Positions 10,467-19,691 of a stretch of DNA of 64,000 bases are shown in pieces. The stretch comes from Rhynchopus euleeides (taxonomy: Eukaryota > Euglenozoa > Diplonemea > Diplonemida > Diplonemidae): positions 1,860,001 through 1,924,000 of the forward strand of contig OY723273.1 of NCBI GenBank assembly GCA_963210315.1, in the 5' to 3' direction. A program made the translations under genes and the position numbers. Within the stretch, counting starts at the first letter, position 1, and each line of letters opens with the position of its first letter. The notes beneath the pieces were generated by a model. It was not told where the DNA came from and made no database searches. It saw only the letters and a program-made list of their open reading frames with translations.

Positions 10467-11233
10467 CCGTAAACGGAAAAAGGGTGGACCGTAAAAATGT
10501 TCCAAGTTCCCAAAAAAAGGCCAAACGTTCCATCTTTTTTACGGTCCACTATTTATTGGGACTGAATATGGAACGGACAATGCGACTTTCGCCCGCGGGC
10601 TGGTGGGTTGCGGCCTCCATGCCGCAGACTTCCACGTAGGCCTCCCGACCTCCCAGCTTTGGACCCTCCCTCCACCACCGCAACCAACACCAGCAAGAGA
10701 AGCAAGGCCTCCCTGCGTGCGGAAAGGGCACGATCACCACCACTCACCTCGAGAAGTGTAGTACCATGCAAGGAGCGTTCCGGTAGAAGTAAAAATAGAA
10801 CCTGCTGCGCTCGCCCACATAAGCAGCCACAGTACGGCAGGGCGCGCAGACAGAAGCTGAGACGACCGGGCTCCCTCCAGATGTAAATTCGTGAATCAGT
10901 GCCCGGAAAATTCAGGGAAATCGTACTCCTTTAGTGTAGTACACCCTGCAGTAACTGTGGGAGAACAGTTCCGGACGATGGTGAGCGCGCACTATGTGTT
11001 GAGGCCCTGTGGTGTTGATCCTGAAGCTTCAGTCGTACGATTTCCTTGGTTCCTTCGCGACTTCGTCGCTCGGAACTCGTAAAAAAACTGCCAAGTCCAC
11101 TATCCCAACCGTAAAATAGGTGGACCGTAAAAATGTTCCAAGTTCCGGAAAAATCCTATTTGTTCCATCTTTTTTACGGTCCACCTATAGTACGGTTCAC
11201 CTTTATTACGGTCCACAATATTTCCTTTTACGG
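10467..11233. mobile_element. TA-flanked element A2 inserted in A
   Basis: 767 bp with ends CCGTAAACGGAAA and TTTCCTTTTACGG, bordered by TA at 10465-10466 and 11234-11235. Subterminal hairpin units made of GTGGACCGTAAAAATG and TTTTTTACGGTCCAC occur at 10487-10551 and 11116-11189. The CCGTA start is shared with the small elements at 34423 and 48550. Its interior contains folded repeat R1 copy c. Confidence 0.75.
10915..11081 (-). repeat. Folded dispersed repeat R1, copy c (inverted)
   Basis: On the minus strand this reads in the same order as copy b: CGAGCGACGAAG-like start, TGAAGCTTCA, core GGGCCTCAACACA, and the arm GTCCGGAACTGTTCTCCC. Its closing stem GGAAATCGTAC (10916-10926 complement) with 11035-11045 is perfect over 11 bp, better than in copy b. 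Confidence 0.7.
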
Positions 11234-11707
11234 TATATCAAGTAAAAATACATGTATAATAGTTGACATGCAAGTATTATACTTGTATTTTTACTTGATA
11301 TACATGTATTTTACATGTATATTTCAGGCATATACATGTATTATACATGTATAATAGTTGACATGCAAGTATTATACATGTATAATACATGTATATACTT
11401 GTAGTTATACATGTAAAATTTACAAGATCCCACCGTGTAAGCCCGTACAAAACCAAAATTTTCGACATACCATCAGAGCCGCCCTAATACCTGATCTGAC
11501 CCGAAAATCCGACCCATACCCCCCCGGAAACTGTCTGGGGCCCACTTGTGACACCTGATACGCACTTTTGTGATGATTTTTTGGGGTCCTAAAAAATGTA
11601 CCTCAGTTTCGTACCTTGCCTTTGTACCTGAACCACTCCCGACCGCATTATTTCGTTCTTTGCAAGGGAAGGGTGTCACTACGCTCACTCAGCACGCCGA
11701 GCAACAC

Positions 11708-12421
11708 ATGCCGCGTGCCCAGGGCCTCGCAGAGGTGTCAGATGCTGCTGCAGAGGAGTACCTTGCTCGAAAGACGCTCGCCAAACGGGAGATGTGCGGG
11801 GTCTCGGCAGAGAGCGTTGTGGCAGACCTGCGTAAAAAGAAAACGGCACACGACATCGGTGAGGCGACATTATTTCGGGCGCTCCGTCGGGCTGGGTACA
11901 TAGGAGAGCGAGTGGGACGTGGTGACGACAGATATATGCAGTGGTGCATCAACTGCACGCACGTGCGGGAAAAGCGGCGTTCCTTGCTAGCCAAGAAAGA
12001 TGTCACCTGCACTCCTACTCCTCCCACTCCTCCTGCTCCTACCCCCACACCAACTGATGTGGGCAGTGAGAGTGATGGCAGCTCCAGAGCAGCAGATGAT
12101 CTAGGAAGCAATGAGCGGGTCAGCCGGGCAGACTACCTCAGTCTGTACCGGAAGTACGAAGCGTTGCGGGCCCGCCACCACCGCCTCCAGGAGAGGACCC
12201 GAGGGTTGAGAGTAGGGTTGTACAACGCCAGGGGAGGGTATTCCCCTGGCGTTGAGACATCCCTGGCGACCTTGCGGTCGCACTGTGTGGGGGCTGAGTC
12301 GGCAGGCAGATGCCGATCCAATGACCTTGTTGAGTCCCCACATGGTACACTCTCATACGTGTTGTCGAGACTGCGTGGTGTGCATATCCTGCGGGGCGCA
12401 AATTACACAGCACAATCATAA
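11708..12421 (+). CDS. Unidentified helix-turn-helix-like protein of element B
   Basis: Open frame of 237 codons between the arms of B, from the first ATG beyond the inverted repeat. Residues about 20-100 are helical and basic. DIGEATLFRALRRAGYIGER resembles the recognition helix of transposase-type helix-turn-helix domains, followed by a CINCTH pair of cysteines. Residues about 105-125 are a proline/threonine linker, and about 140-165 a charged helix, SLYRKYEALRARHHRLQERT. The frame then crosses a perfect 13-bp hairpin (12223-12254) and loses protein character. The last real exon may instead join to the next frame through a C-rich CAG at about 12470. Function unknown; a DNA-binding accessory protein of the transposon is the likeliest reading. 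Confidence 0.45.
   Translation: MPRAQGLAEVSDAAAEEYLARKTLAKREMCGVSAESVVADLRKKKTAHDIGEATLFRALRRAGYIGERVGRGDDRYMQWCINCTHVREKRRSLLAKKDVTCTPTPPTPPAPTPTPTDVGSESDGSSRAADDLGSNERVSRADYLSLYRKYEALRARHHRLQERTRGLRVGLYNARGGYSPGVETSLATLRSHCVGAESAGRCRSNDLVESPHGTLSYVLSRLRGVHILRGANYTAQS
12223..12254. other. Perfect 13-bp hairpin in element B
   Basis: CAACGCCAGGGGA and TCCCCTGGCGTTG flank a 6-base loop. It interrupts the coding-like part of element B. Confidence 0.7.
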
Positions 12422-12456
12422 CCACTTCGGCTCTCAGGGCGTACAATATCCCAATC

Positions 12457-12726
12457 GTGCCTTCACAGGCTAAGATCGACGAAGCAAAAGCATCTACAAC
12501 GCTGCCTACTAATGCCGATGCAGCCTCCCAGGCGTACGAAGTACTCACAATGACCCATATGCGATCGAAGTACTACACCCAGAAGGTGGCTGAACTCATT
12601 CTGCTGACGCAACAACACAACATTCCCACTAATCAGGTCAAGAAAGACCTTGCCGAGGCACTGGGGAAGGCAACATGCGTGCCACCTGAGCCAGAACCAC
12701 CGCAGAAAAGGCAAAGAACGAAATAA
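12457..12726 (+). CDS. Small basic-tailed protein or 3' exon of element B
   Basis: 89-codon frame starting with the ATG at 12457, or at an exon boundary after CTTCACAG (12463-12470). It encodes a helical segment (QKVAELILLTQQHNIPTNQV) and ends PPEPEPPQKRQRTK, a plausible nuclear-localisation tail. The stop lies 16 bases inside the right inverted repeat of B, so the frame belongs to the element. It is probably the end of the upstream gene after splicing, but no GTATG donor is visible to join them. Confidence 0.35.
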   Translation: MPSQAKIDEAKASTTLPTNADAASQAYEVLTMTHMRSKYYTQKVAELILLTQQHNIPTNQVKKDLAEALGKATCVPPEPEPPQKRQRTK

Positions 12727-12959
12727 TGCGGTCGGGAGTGGTTCAGGTACAAAGGCAAGGTACGAAACTGAGGTACATTTTTTAGGACCCCAAAAAATCA
12801 TCACAAAAGTGCGTATCAGGTGTCACAAGTGGGCCCCAGACAGTTTCCGGGGGGGTATGGGTCGGATTTTCGGGTCAGATCAGGTATTAGGGCGGTTCTG
12901 ATGGTATGTTGAAAATTTTGGTTTTCGTACGTTTTTAGGGGGGCTTATGACCCCCCCTA

Positions 12960-13887
12960 CCCCCCCCCCCCCCCCCCCGACAGGCAACACACCACGACAC
13001 GCGACACCTACGCCCCCACCCGGATGGGCCCCCCCACCCCACCCCACCTTTTCCTACACTTTCTATAGGGCAATATTAAGTCCTCCCTCCCGCCCCTATA
13101 GCCCCCCTCTCCCTCCCCCAACAGACAAGCCGGCTCCTCATTGGTTTGGAGAGCGCATGGGGGGTGGAGGTGGGGGTGGTTGGGTGTGTGGGAGAGAGTG
13201 CAAAAACAAAGCCTTTCTAAGAGTGGATGGGGGGAGGGGTGGGGGTGTGGGTGTGGGGGGTGTGAGGCTATTGCATGGCTAGGGTTGCTCCCCCCCCTCC
13301 CCGCAGAGGAGAGATGTGTGTGCGGTGAGGATGTCTCAGAGGTGAACGCAGCGGTGGGTGTGTGTGTGTGGGGGGGGGGGGGTGCATGGGTGTGTCTGTG
13401 TTGAGAGGAGAGAGAGGGAGAGAGAGAACCCAGCCTGGGCAGTATGGTTCTCCCCCCTGCTATGCCAGCGAGATTGCGTTTGGTGCGGCAAAGCGAGTTG
13501 GAGTAGGTAAGGAATGCATCATCTCTCCTCTCCGCCCCTAACACCCACAGCGATGCGGTGCCGAGCCTATATATAGGAGAGTCTCCCTCTGGCAACGAGC
13601 TGACGTACGCCACCCAGATATCTCGGAGAGCACATAGATGGGCCAGATTTGCCTCTCTCTCCCACGAGCTGGGGTCGGGACGCGTGTCGTATTACTTGAT
13701 AGAATGGGCGGTCCCACAGCCCCTCACCCCTCACACGCCCCAGCCCCCAGCCCCCAGCCCCCCCAAATGTCTCGCCCCTTCTCTTTGGCTCGGTTCAGGT
13801 GGCAAGCTTGCGACGAGCATACACACCCATTGTTGGTGCACCGTTGTCCCTGCCGCCACAGGTGCCGTTGGGTGTCGGGACTACACG
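12960..13887. other. GC-skewed intergenic region, no gene seen
   Basis: Begins with a long C run and continues with strand-biased G-rich and C-rich blocks (GGGGGTGG-type). At 13593-13611 it contains GGCAACGAGCTGACGTACG, identical to codons of the first jacalin repeat of the next gene (14478-14496) and in the same reading frame, which looks like a stray fragment of a related gene. Confidence 0.5.
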
Positions 13888-15183
13888 ATGGAGGTGTTCG
13901 CTTGCCTTGCCGGCACAGATGTGCGTGTGGCTGTGGAGGCAGACCCTGATGAGACGGTGGGCAGTCTGCGTGACAAGGCTGTGCGCTGCCTGTGTCCGGG
14001 ACAGGTGTCGGACAATTTGCTGCTGCACTTGGCAGGCAGTGGCGAGGTGCTGGGTGGCGACGACACACTCCTGCAGGACACGTCGCTGGAGGCCGGTTTG
14101 ACGGTCGAGGTGGTCACGCGAGAATTCTTCGGCCCTGACGAGGGTGTCGCCTTTGATGATCGAGCTGAGGCAGTGTCCTGGGGGCGTGTCGTCGGCATCG
14201 ACATCACAGTGCGGAGAACGAGAACCTCGGCGGTAAGTCTGGCACTGGCCCTCACCTACGCCAACGGGGTGTGCGTGTCACATGGGAGAGTGCTCTTCTC
14301 GCAACGCTGTGTTCACATTGTCCTCGAAGAGGATGAATATGTGACGGGGGTGAGGGGCTGGTGTGTGGCTTCCTCGTGGCAGTGCATCACCTTTATTACC
14401 AACAAGCGCCAGGTGGGGCCTTTCGGAGGCAATGGCGAAGGGCTTTGCACTGTCTTATTCTCCACCGACTTCGGTGCAGGCAACGAGCTGACGTACGTCT
14501 ATGGGCGGGTGTCCAATGACGCAGTGACTCAGATCGGCTTTGGGTGCGGACGCGCTGTCAATGTGCCACGTGTGCATCGCACTGCGCTGCACAGCTTCCG
14601 TACGAGTCCTGCTGACATTCCTCTTGACGACAGTGCAGAACTTGTGCATCTCCGTGCCCGCATCTGTGGCGTGTGTGTCTCTCTATCTCGCTTTCGCGAC
14701 CAGACTTTTGTTTCTGGTCTCGGTGTTGCCTACACTGACGGGACGTACCTCAGACACAAACAGACTACTTCCCAGAATGGCATGCATGGCAATGACATCT
14801 CTTTTGAGACTGTCGCTTTGGGAGTCGACGAGCTTATCACCGGCCTAGACTTTGTGATGAGTGATGCTTCCACGAACTGGCCTCTTGCACAAATCGCATT
14901 CACGACCAACACACGCAGAATCGGTCCTTTTGGCACTGTGCCAGGCGGATCAGCTATTAAGCGGTACGCCCAGAGCTTTGCTGGCGAGTTGTTGTTTGTT
15001 ATCAGCGAGGCTGGCTGGATGGGCCGACTGGGATTCGGGTACGGGCCGCCTGCCACCGGTGCCACCCGGAGGCTGACTGAAAAACAGGTGCTGCAGAGCA
15101 TGCGGCAGGTGGAGGTGCTGCATCACCTCAACCCGGATCAGCCGAGGAAAGTCCCCACTCTCGTCACCAAAGGTCCTGGGTAA
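13888..15183 (+). CDS. Ubiquitin-like domain fused to two jacalin-like lectin domains
   Basis: 431 aa, no intron seen. Residues 1-76 form a ubiquitin-like fold: MEVFACLAGT start, helix ETVGSLRDKA, strand LLLHLAGSGEVL, then DTLLQDTSLEAGLTVEVV. No C-terminal di-glycine follows, so it is an integral domain and not a conjugable tag. Two jacalin-related (beta-prism) repeats follow at about 80-225 and 226-388. Each has the sequence [VI]TG, then [IQ][CI][TA]F.TN.R..GPFG (residues 152-180 and 318-349), then a terminal glycine-aromatic sheet (IGFGCG, LGFGYG). Jacalin domains bind mannose or galactose glycans. An N-terminal ubiquitin-like domain would place the product in the cytosol, perhaps linking glycan sensing to ubiquitin or proteasome factors; that is inference. 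The ATG at 13888 is chosen because the ubiquitin-like fold starts there; upstream codons are C-rich leader. Confidence 0.75.
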   Translation: MEVFACLAGTDVRVAVEADPDETVGSLRDKAVRCLCPGQVSDNLLLHLAGSGEVLGGDDTLLQDTSLEAGLTVEVVTREFFGPDEGVAFDDRAEAVSWGRVVGIDITVRRTRTSAVSLALALTYANGVCVSHGRVLFSQRCVHIVLEEDEYVTGVRGWCVASSWQCITFITNKRQVGPFGGNGEGLCTVLFSTDFGAGNELTYVYGRVSNDAVTQIGFGCGRAVNVPRVHRTALHSFRTSPADIPLDDSAELVHLRARICGVCVSLSRFRDQTFVSGLGVAYTDGTYLRHKQTTSQNGMHGNDISFETVALGVDELITGLDFVMSDASTNWPLAQIAFTTNTRRIGPFGTVPGGSAIKRYAQSFAGELLFVISEAGWMGRLGFGYGPPATGATRRLTEKQVLQSMRQVEVLHHLNPDQPRKVPTLVTKGPG

Positions 15184-16093
15184 GACGTTAAACTGCCTGG
15201 GGGGGCCGTCCCCGGACCATGACGGGTGCCTGCACCAGGAGTCTAGCACGGCCGTGGTCCAGGGCATGACCGAAAACTGCTTGGGTACCGAGGCTCCCCA
15301 GACCAGGAAGGGTGGAGACACCTGGAGTCTAAATAGTCACACCACGTCAGGCCAGACCTTCGCATTGCACTCCGCGAAGACTGCCACACAGCCGCGGGGC
15401 AGGTGTGCAGCCTGTGGAAAACCTCGTACAGAAAAGGGTCGGCGACCGCCCGCCCCCAGTCTGAGAGGCATCAGCCGAATCTCGGTGGAGGCGGGCACAA
15501 AACAAAAGGGAGAGTCGTCACTGTGCATATCAGCACGGTCCCGCCCTCTGTGCCAGACCAACACACCACCAAAGGAAAAGAGGAAGAGGCGACGTAAGGC
15601 AATGCCTCCGTGCGGCCAGGAGAACACGAAATAGCGACCCCCTCAACGGGGAATGCTACGAGCACGGCCAAAAATCGTTCAAAATCGTTCAAGTCTCTCT
15701 TCTGGGCTGCGGGTTTGAGACGAAATCATCCAAACAGCGTCGTGTGAGGGAGATGGCAGACTCAGCCTGCGGATGTACGGTGTGCTGAGTCCTTTCTCAC
15801 CAATCACCACACCTACCTTGCATCACGGCTGGCTGAGCTCCCTGAAATATCAGGGACTTGTGTGCAGAAGCGGGTTTTCCAGAGAGGTCTCTCCGGAACT
15901 TATGATGAACTTTCGCTTGTTTCGCTGCGTATCGTGGCATCCTGCAGACAGCCACACCCCACCCCACACCCCCGTCCGTTGCATCAGGTTCGTACCCCGC
16001 ACCCCCCCCCCCTCCCCGCAACCGCCACCACCACCGCCCGCCCTTCACCCCATCCCCTCACAGGCGCGCGTCAGCGCCAGGCGCACACACACC
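15184..16093. other. Intergenic region, no confident gene
   Basis: An open frame at 15254-15634 contains GRCAACGKPRTEKGR and a basic KEKRKRRRK stretch but has no recognisable fold. The tail before 16094 is a C-rich leader. Confidence 0.4.
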
Positions 16094-17884
16094 ATGTCCC
16101 GCTCCGGCACCTACCGCAGGCAGTGCCCCGCCGCGATGGAGCCCCTCATTGACCTTGCCCTCAACGGGAGATTCTTTGTGGTCTCATCCCCGGGCCCCAC
16201 CAGCTATGTCATTAAGGCCGATGGGAGCGCCCGGAAGCACAAGGTGCTGATCGGAAACCAGCAGCGCTGCACCTGCACCCCCGCCGGTGGGGAGCTCTGC
16301 CTCCACATCCTCTTCGTCATGCTCCGCGTCTTCAAGGTCGACCCCAACCACGAGGTTGTGTGGCAGAAGAGCCTGACTGATTCTGAGGTGCAGGCCCTAC
16401 TCACGGGCACACTCTCCACACGCATGCCACCACCGCGTCGCGCTGTGCAACCTCCGAAGAAGGGACAATCGGTGGCACGACGCCCCCTCGACGACACAGA
16501 ATGCCCCGTCTGCTGCGAGGTGATGGACGACCTGGACGCGACAACCTGGTGCCGCAAGGGCTGCGGCAACAGCATCCACGTCGAGTGCATGCGGGAGTGG
16601 GCGCTGCACAACGGAGGCACCACCGCAACCTGCCCCTACTGCCGGGTCGCGTGGGGCGCGGTGCGCGGGCCGAAGAAGGCCACACCCCAGGCAGGGGGTT
16701 CGGGCCACACCGCAACACACCCTGTCCCCTGCAAGCAGTGCCAGGATGGGCGCCCCATATCCGGGCCCCGGTTTGCCTGCCTGAGGTGCCCCTCCTTCAA
16801 CCTGTGTGGGGGGTGTGCAGCGGATCCGCTGGTGCACCCCTCGCATCCATTCCAGGTCTACGCCACGCCGGACAGCGCGCCACGCGATGTCGACAGGTTC
16901 GCCGTGGCGGCAGCCGCCTCCGCCGCACGGCCCTCCTCCCTTGGAGTGCGGGGGACGGGGTTCAACGCAGGCAGGGCGCTGGCAGCCGCGACGACGCCGG
17001 GTGCCACCCCGCCCCACACCCCGCAGCGCGCCACGGCAAGGCGTGCCTCCGCCTCCACCACCTCACGCCGGGGCAACCCCGCCGATTCGGAAGATCACCT
17101 CTCCTCCACACTGGGAAACCCGAGCATCGGGATCACGGGGCACACCGTCGGGTCGCAGGCGCGGGCTGCCGGGGCTGTCCCGTCGGGTGTGAGCAGCGGC
17201 AGCAACAGCGCCATCACCGCACCCCCCGCGCTGCTCACACCCGACGAGGTGATGGCGATCCCGATGACGCAGTGGGTCGGGGAGGGGGAGGAGGCGGGGG
17301 AGGGGGCATCGTCCTGCCCGACCTGCCTGCAGCCCTTTGCCTACCTTGAGGTGGTGCGGGTGCTTCCGGGGTGCGGGCATGCGCTGCACAGCCACTGCGC
17401 GGAGTTCCACCTGACCCGCATCGCAGCGAGCTGCCCTGGGTGTGGTGCCGGGGAGGGGGAAGACACCGCCACCCCAAGCCACCAGCACGACGAACCGGAG
17501 GCTGGCCCCCCACCTGCTGCAGTTTCCGCCGGACCCCCTGCTGGACACCCACCTCTGTATGCCCCGGAGAGACGCCGCGGGGGTGCTGGGCGCAGCTCCC
17601 AGGGGGGAGGTTCGGCGGCGTCGGCAGCGGTGGCGGCGGCAGTCCCACCAGGGGGTGGTGGTGTTGCAGCCTCGAGAAGGCGGGGGTCTGCCCCCCACGC
17701 GCAGGCAGGAAGTGGCGGGGGTGCCGCCGCGGCGGTGCTGGGTATGTCGGGTGGTGGCGTGACACAGAGGGGTGGTGGAGGTGGTGTTGTGAGGAGTGCG
17801 TCCCTAGGGGGAGGGGGTGGCGGTGGTGCCCTGAGGAAAGGGTTTGCGCACCGCGCCCCGCTTCCCGCGCCGGTGAGGCGGTGA
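16094..17884 (+). CDS. ZSWIM2-like E3 ubiquitin ligase (SWIM-RING-ZZ-RING)
   Basis: 596 aa. Domains in order are: SWIM zinc finger C59-x-C61, C69-x-H71; RING 1 with C137/C140, C153/C157, H162/C165, C180/C183; ZZ finger with C213/C216, C229/C232, C238/C241, H248/H251; and RING 2 from C408 to C450 (CPTC, GCGHALHSHC, CPGC). This exact order is that of animal ZSWIM2 (MEX), a self-ubiquitinating ligase studied in apoptosis and testis. RING domains recruit E2 enzymes, SWIM and ZZ bind partners. Between ZZ and RING 2 is a 150-residue Ala/Ser/Pro-rich linker, and the last ~130 residues are Gly/Ala/Ser-rich and poorly conserved. The start is the ATG in ACCATGTCC; the upstream open frame is proline-rich leader. 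Confidence 0.8.
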   Translation: MSRSGTYRRQCPAAMEPLIDLALNGRFFVVSSPGPTSYVIKADGSARKHKVLIGNQQRCTCTPAGGELCLHILFVMLRVFKVDPNHEVVWQKSLTDSEVQALLTGTLSTRMPPPRRAVQPPKKGQSVARRPLDDTECPVCCEVMDDLDATTWCRKGCGNSIHVECMREWALHNGGTTATCPYCRVAWGAVRGPKKATPQAGGSGHTATHPVPCKQCQDGRPISGPRFACLRCPSFNLCGGCAADPLVHPSHPFQVYATPDSAPRDVDRFAVAAAASAARPSSLGVRGTGFNAGRALAAATTPGATPPHTPQRATARRASASTTSRRGNPADSEDHLSSTLGNPSIGITGHTVGSQARAAGAVPSGVSSGSNSAITAPPALLTPDEVMAIPMTQWVGEGEEAGEGASSCPTCLQPFAYLEVVRVLPGCGHALHSHCAEFHLTRIAASCPGCGAGEGEDTATPSHQHDEPEAGPPPAAVSAGPPAGHPPLYAPERRRGGAGRSSQGGGSAASAAVAAAVPPGGGGVAASRRRGSAPHAQAGSGGGAAAAVLGMSGGGVTQRGGGGGVVRSASLGGGGGGGALRKGFAHRAPLPAPVRR

Positions 17885-19184
17885 AGGGGGAGGGGGGTGG
17901 GTGGGTGAGGTATTGAGGTGTTTGACATTGGAGAGATTCTCTTAGGCCGATCCCCCCCCCCCCCCCCCCCCCCCTGCACTCGAAAAATGCAAAGCCACCC
18001 AGCAGCTTCTCACAATGTTAGTCCTGGGAAGGGGGGGGGGGGGGGGGGACGACGGGATCAATCCCGAGGGGGTTTTCACCCCACCCCACCCCAACCCCGT
18101 CTCCCTCCACCCGGTTATTCCCCCCCAGTTGTGTCTCCCCCGTGTGGCGAGCCGATCTCGCCCCGCTTGATCCTGCGGCGATCGCGCAGCAAGGTGCCGC
18201 TCGATTCTTTCGAAGTGGATCCCGCTTTGTGTTTGACCTGCCCCGGATGACTTCCACCGCCCCTCCGCCGGGTATCGGGCTATGAGCTTATAGTGGTCTT
18301 TGTGCTCGTACTGAGGGGGGGCTGGAGGGGGGCATGCAGGTAGAATGTAGAAGAGGTTGTTCCACGACCCCCCCCTCCTCCTCCTCCGCCACTACCGTTC
18401 TTTGCTATTTGCCAGTTTAGTTTCTGTTTTGTTAGTTCGGCGTAGCCAACTGGGGAAACTTTCTGTGCCTTTAGCTGGATCGTGCGTCCCCACTCACACC
18501 ACTTCATCAGACCGGGGAGTGGTGTGCACAAAGAGTGGGGTCTGCGTTCCAACAAAACAACTTTCGGCAGTAATTGGTTTGTTGTCTCGTTTTGCTGTCA
18601 CTTTACGATCCAGCGGGGGCACAGATAGTTTTCGGGGGGAGGGATGTGTGTGTGTGTGTGTCGTTCGCAATCCATGCAGGGCACAGCTTTTGGCCAACAA
18701 ACAGTTATTCCTTTCATTTTCTTCTCTCTCCAGACAAGAAACAGAGGAGAGATTCGCCAAACAAAATGCGCCGTTTTTTTTTATACTGCTCCTGTCAGTC
18801 TCCGAATCCTGCCTGTCTCATCTCACGGCTGGGGAGGGCCTGTGGGTGGCTTCTGTATGCGCAAAGTGCATGTTGCAAATGGGCCTGGGGGCGGGATGTG
18901 TAGTGTTTGCGGAGGGGCGTAGAGACCTATGTGCTTGAAGGGGAGGTTTATGCAGACCTGCCCCGACCAGAGTGCCACCGACGCTTTCCAAAAGGATTCG
19001 CATGTGTGTGGCTGCTTTGCCTCAAGGCACATATTTATATTTCTGTTCCTTCCATTCGGTGTTTCGTTGCGGGAATCAGTTCGGCGGCGGGGCTGGGGGA
19101 CGAGTTGTCGCCGCAACGGTGAATAGAATTCAAGCCTCTTTTTGTTGGTGGAGGAAGCGGTCCGACGCAACATTCACATCATAG
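17885..19184. other. Intergenic region with opposed C and G homopolymers
   Basis: No gene seen. A run of 23 C at 17952-17974 is followed 56 bases later by a run of 18 G at 18031-18048, which together could fold back. A TG dinucleotide run lies at 18644-18661. Confidence 0.5.
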
Positions 19185-19301
19185 AGAGGCCAAGTGTTTC
19201 TCGTAGTATTTTATTTTTTGCGCCAATACACAGGCTGTATCCTGACACCAAAATCTGGTTTTTCCGGTGGCGAAAAATACTACGAGAAACACTTGGCCTC
19301 T
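19185..19301. mobile_element. 117-bp near-perfect palindromic element
   Basis: Both ends carry AGAGGCCAAGTGTTTCTCGT plus a further 8 matching bases (28-bp inverted repeats) around a 60-base centre. The right arm and the 32 bases after it (19274-19333) are repeated exactly at 19632-19691. Confidence 0.75.
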
Positions 19302-19333
19302 ATGCTGTGAGTGTTGCATTGGACGCTTCCACC
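19274..19333 (+). repeat. 60-bp direct repeat, left copy
   Basis: Exact match to 19632-19691. The pair brackets the 251-bp duplicated unit at 19385-19635. Confidence 0.8.
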
Positions 19334-19384
19334 TGTTGAACGGGCTCCACCTCTTGCACTTTGAAACCCCCCCCCCCCATATTT

Positions 19385-19635
19385 TTTTTTGATTTGACAA
19401 CTCCGGTTTGGTGTACCTCGATGAGCTTACCTTACCTTGTCGTCGGACACAACATATCATCGTTGTCCCAAACCCCGTAACCCACGTGAAGTGGATCATC
19501 TGAAGTGCAGAATGAGGTGGAGCAGGTGGAGCACGAAACATAAGTAAACCATAGCAAGAGAGGCCAGCAGCAGTCCCGAGTCCATCGCGTTCCTCGTAGC
19601 ATTTCCCGTACCACACAGGTGTGTTATGTGCAAAA
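19385..19635. repeat. 251-bp duplicated unit, copy 1
   Basis: I see no difference from 23734-23984. It begins in a T run and ends GTGTTATGTGCAAAA. On the minus strand 19496-19585 encodes a 29-residue hydrophobic peptide (MDSGLLLASLAMVYLCFVLH start) that would span a membrane. The exact identity suggests a recent duplication or selection. Confidence 0.8.
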
Positions 19636-19691
19636 TACTACGAGAAACACTTGGCCTCTATGCTGTGAGTGTTGCATTGGACGCTTCCACC
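19632..19691 (+). repeat. 60-bp direct repeat, right copy
   Basis: Exact match to 19274-19333, including one arm of the palindromic element. Confidence 0.8.

Larger units (their letters stand above)
9977..11437. mobile_element. AT-rich foldback element A inserted in B
   Basis: Ends CACGGTGGGATCTTG and CAAGATCCCACCGTG, each bordered by TA (9975-9976 and 11438-11439). The left arm (to about 10466) and right arm (11234-11437) consist of repeated ACATGTATAATAC, CTTGCATG and TTTACTTGATATACATG palindromes and are complementary over about 200 bp. No coding potential. The arms differ sharply from their GC-rich surroundings. Inside it lies element A2. Confidence 0.85.
9965..12957. mobile_element. TA-flanked inverted-repeat element B, carrying nested insertions
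   Basis: Outer ends GGGGGGGTCATA and TATGACCCCCCC are each bordered by TA (9963-9964 and 12958-12959). The inverted repeat continues inward for about 230 bp: 11440-11663 pairs with 12711-12944. The left arm is split after 12 bases by element A (9977-11437). Removing A and one TA restores TAAGCCC, matching the right arm. TA duplication with long inverted repeats fits the Tc1/mariner group in the broad sense. Between the arms lies about 1.05 kb with two open frames (11708-12421, 12457-12726) but no visible DDE catalytic domain, so B is probably non-autonomous or carries an unrecognised transposase. Confidence 0.85.

Noticed and set aside
15254..15634. Basic 126-codon frame after the lectin gene
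   Set aside because: Considered as a 3' exon because GGGTAAGA ends the lectin frame, but that donor is not GTATG and the peptide adds no recognisable fold.
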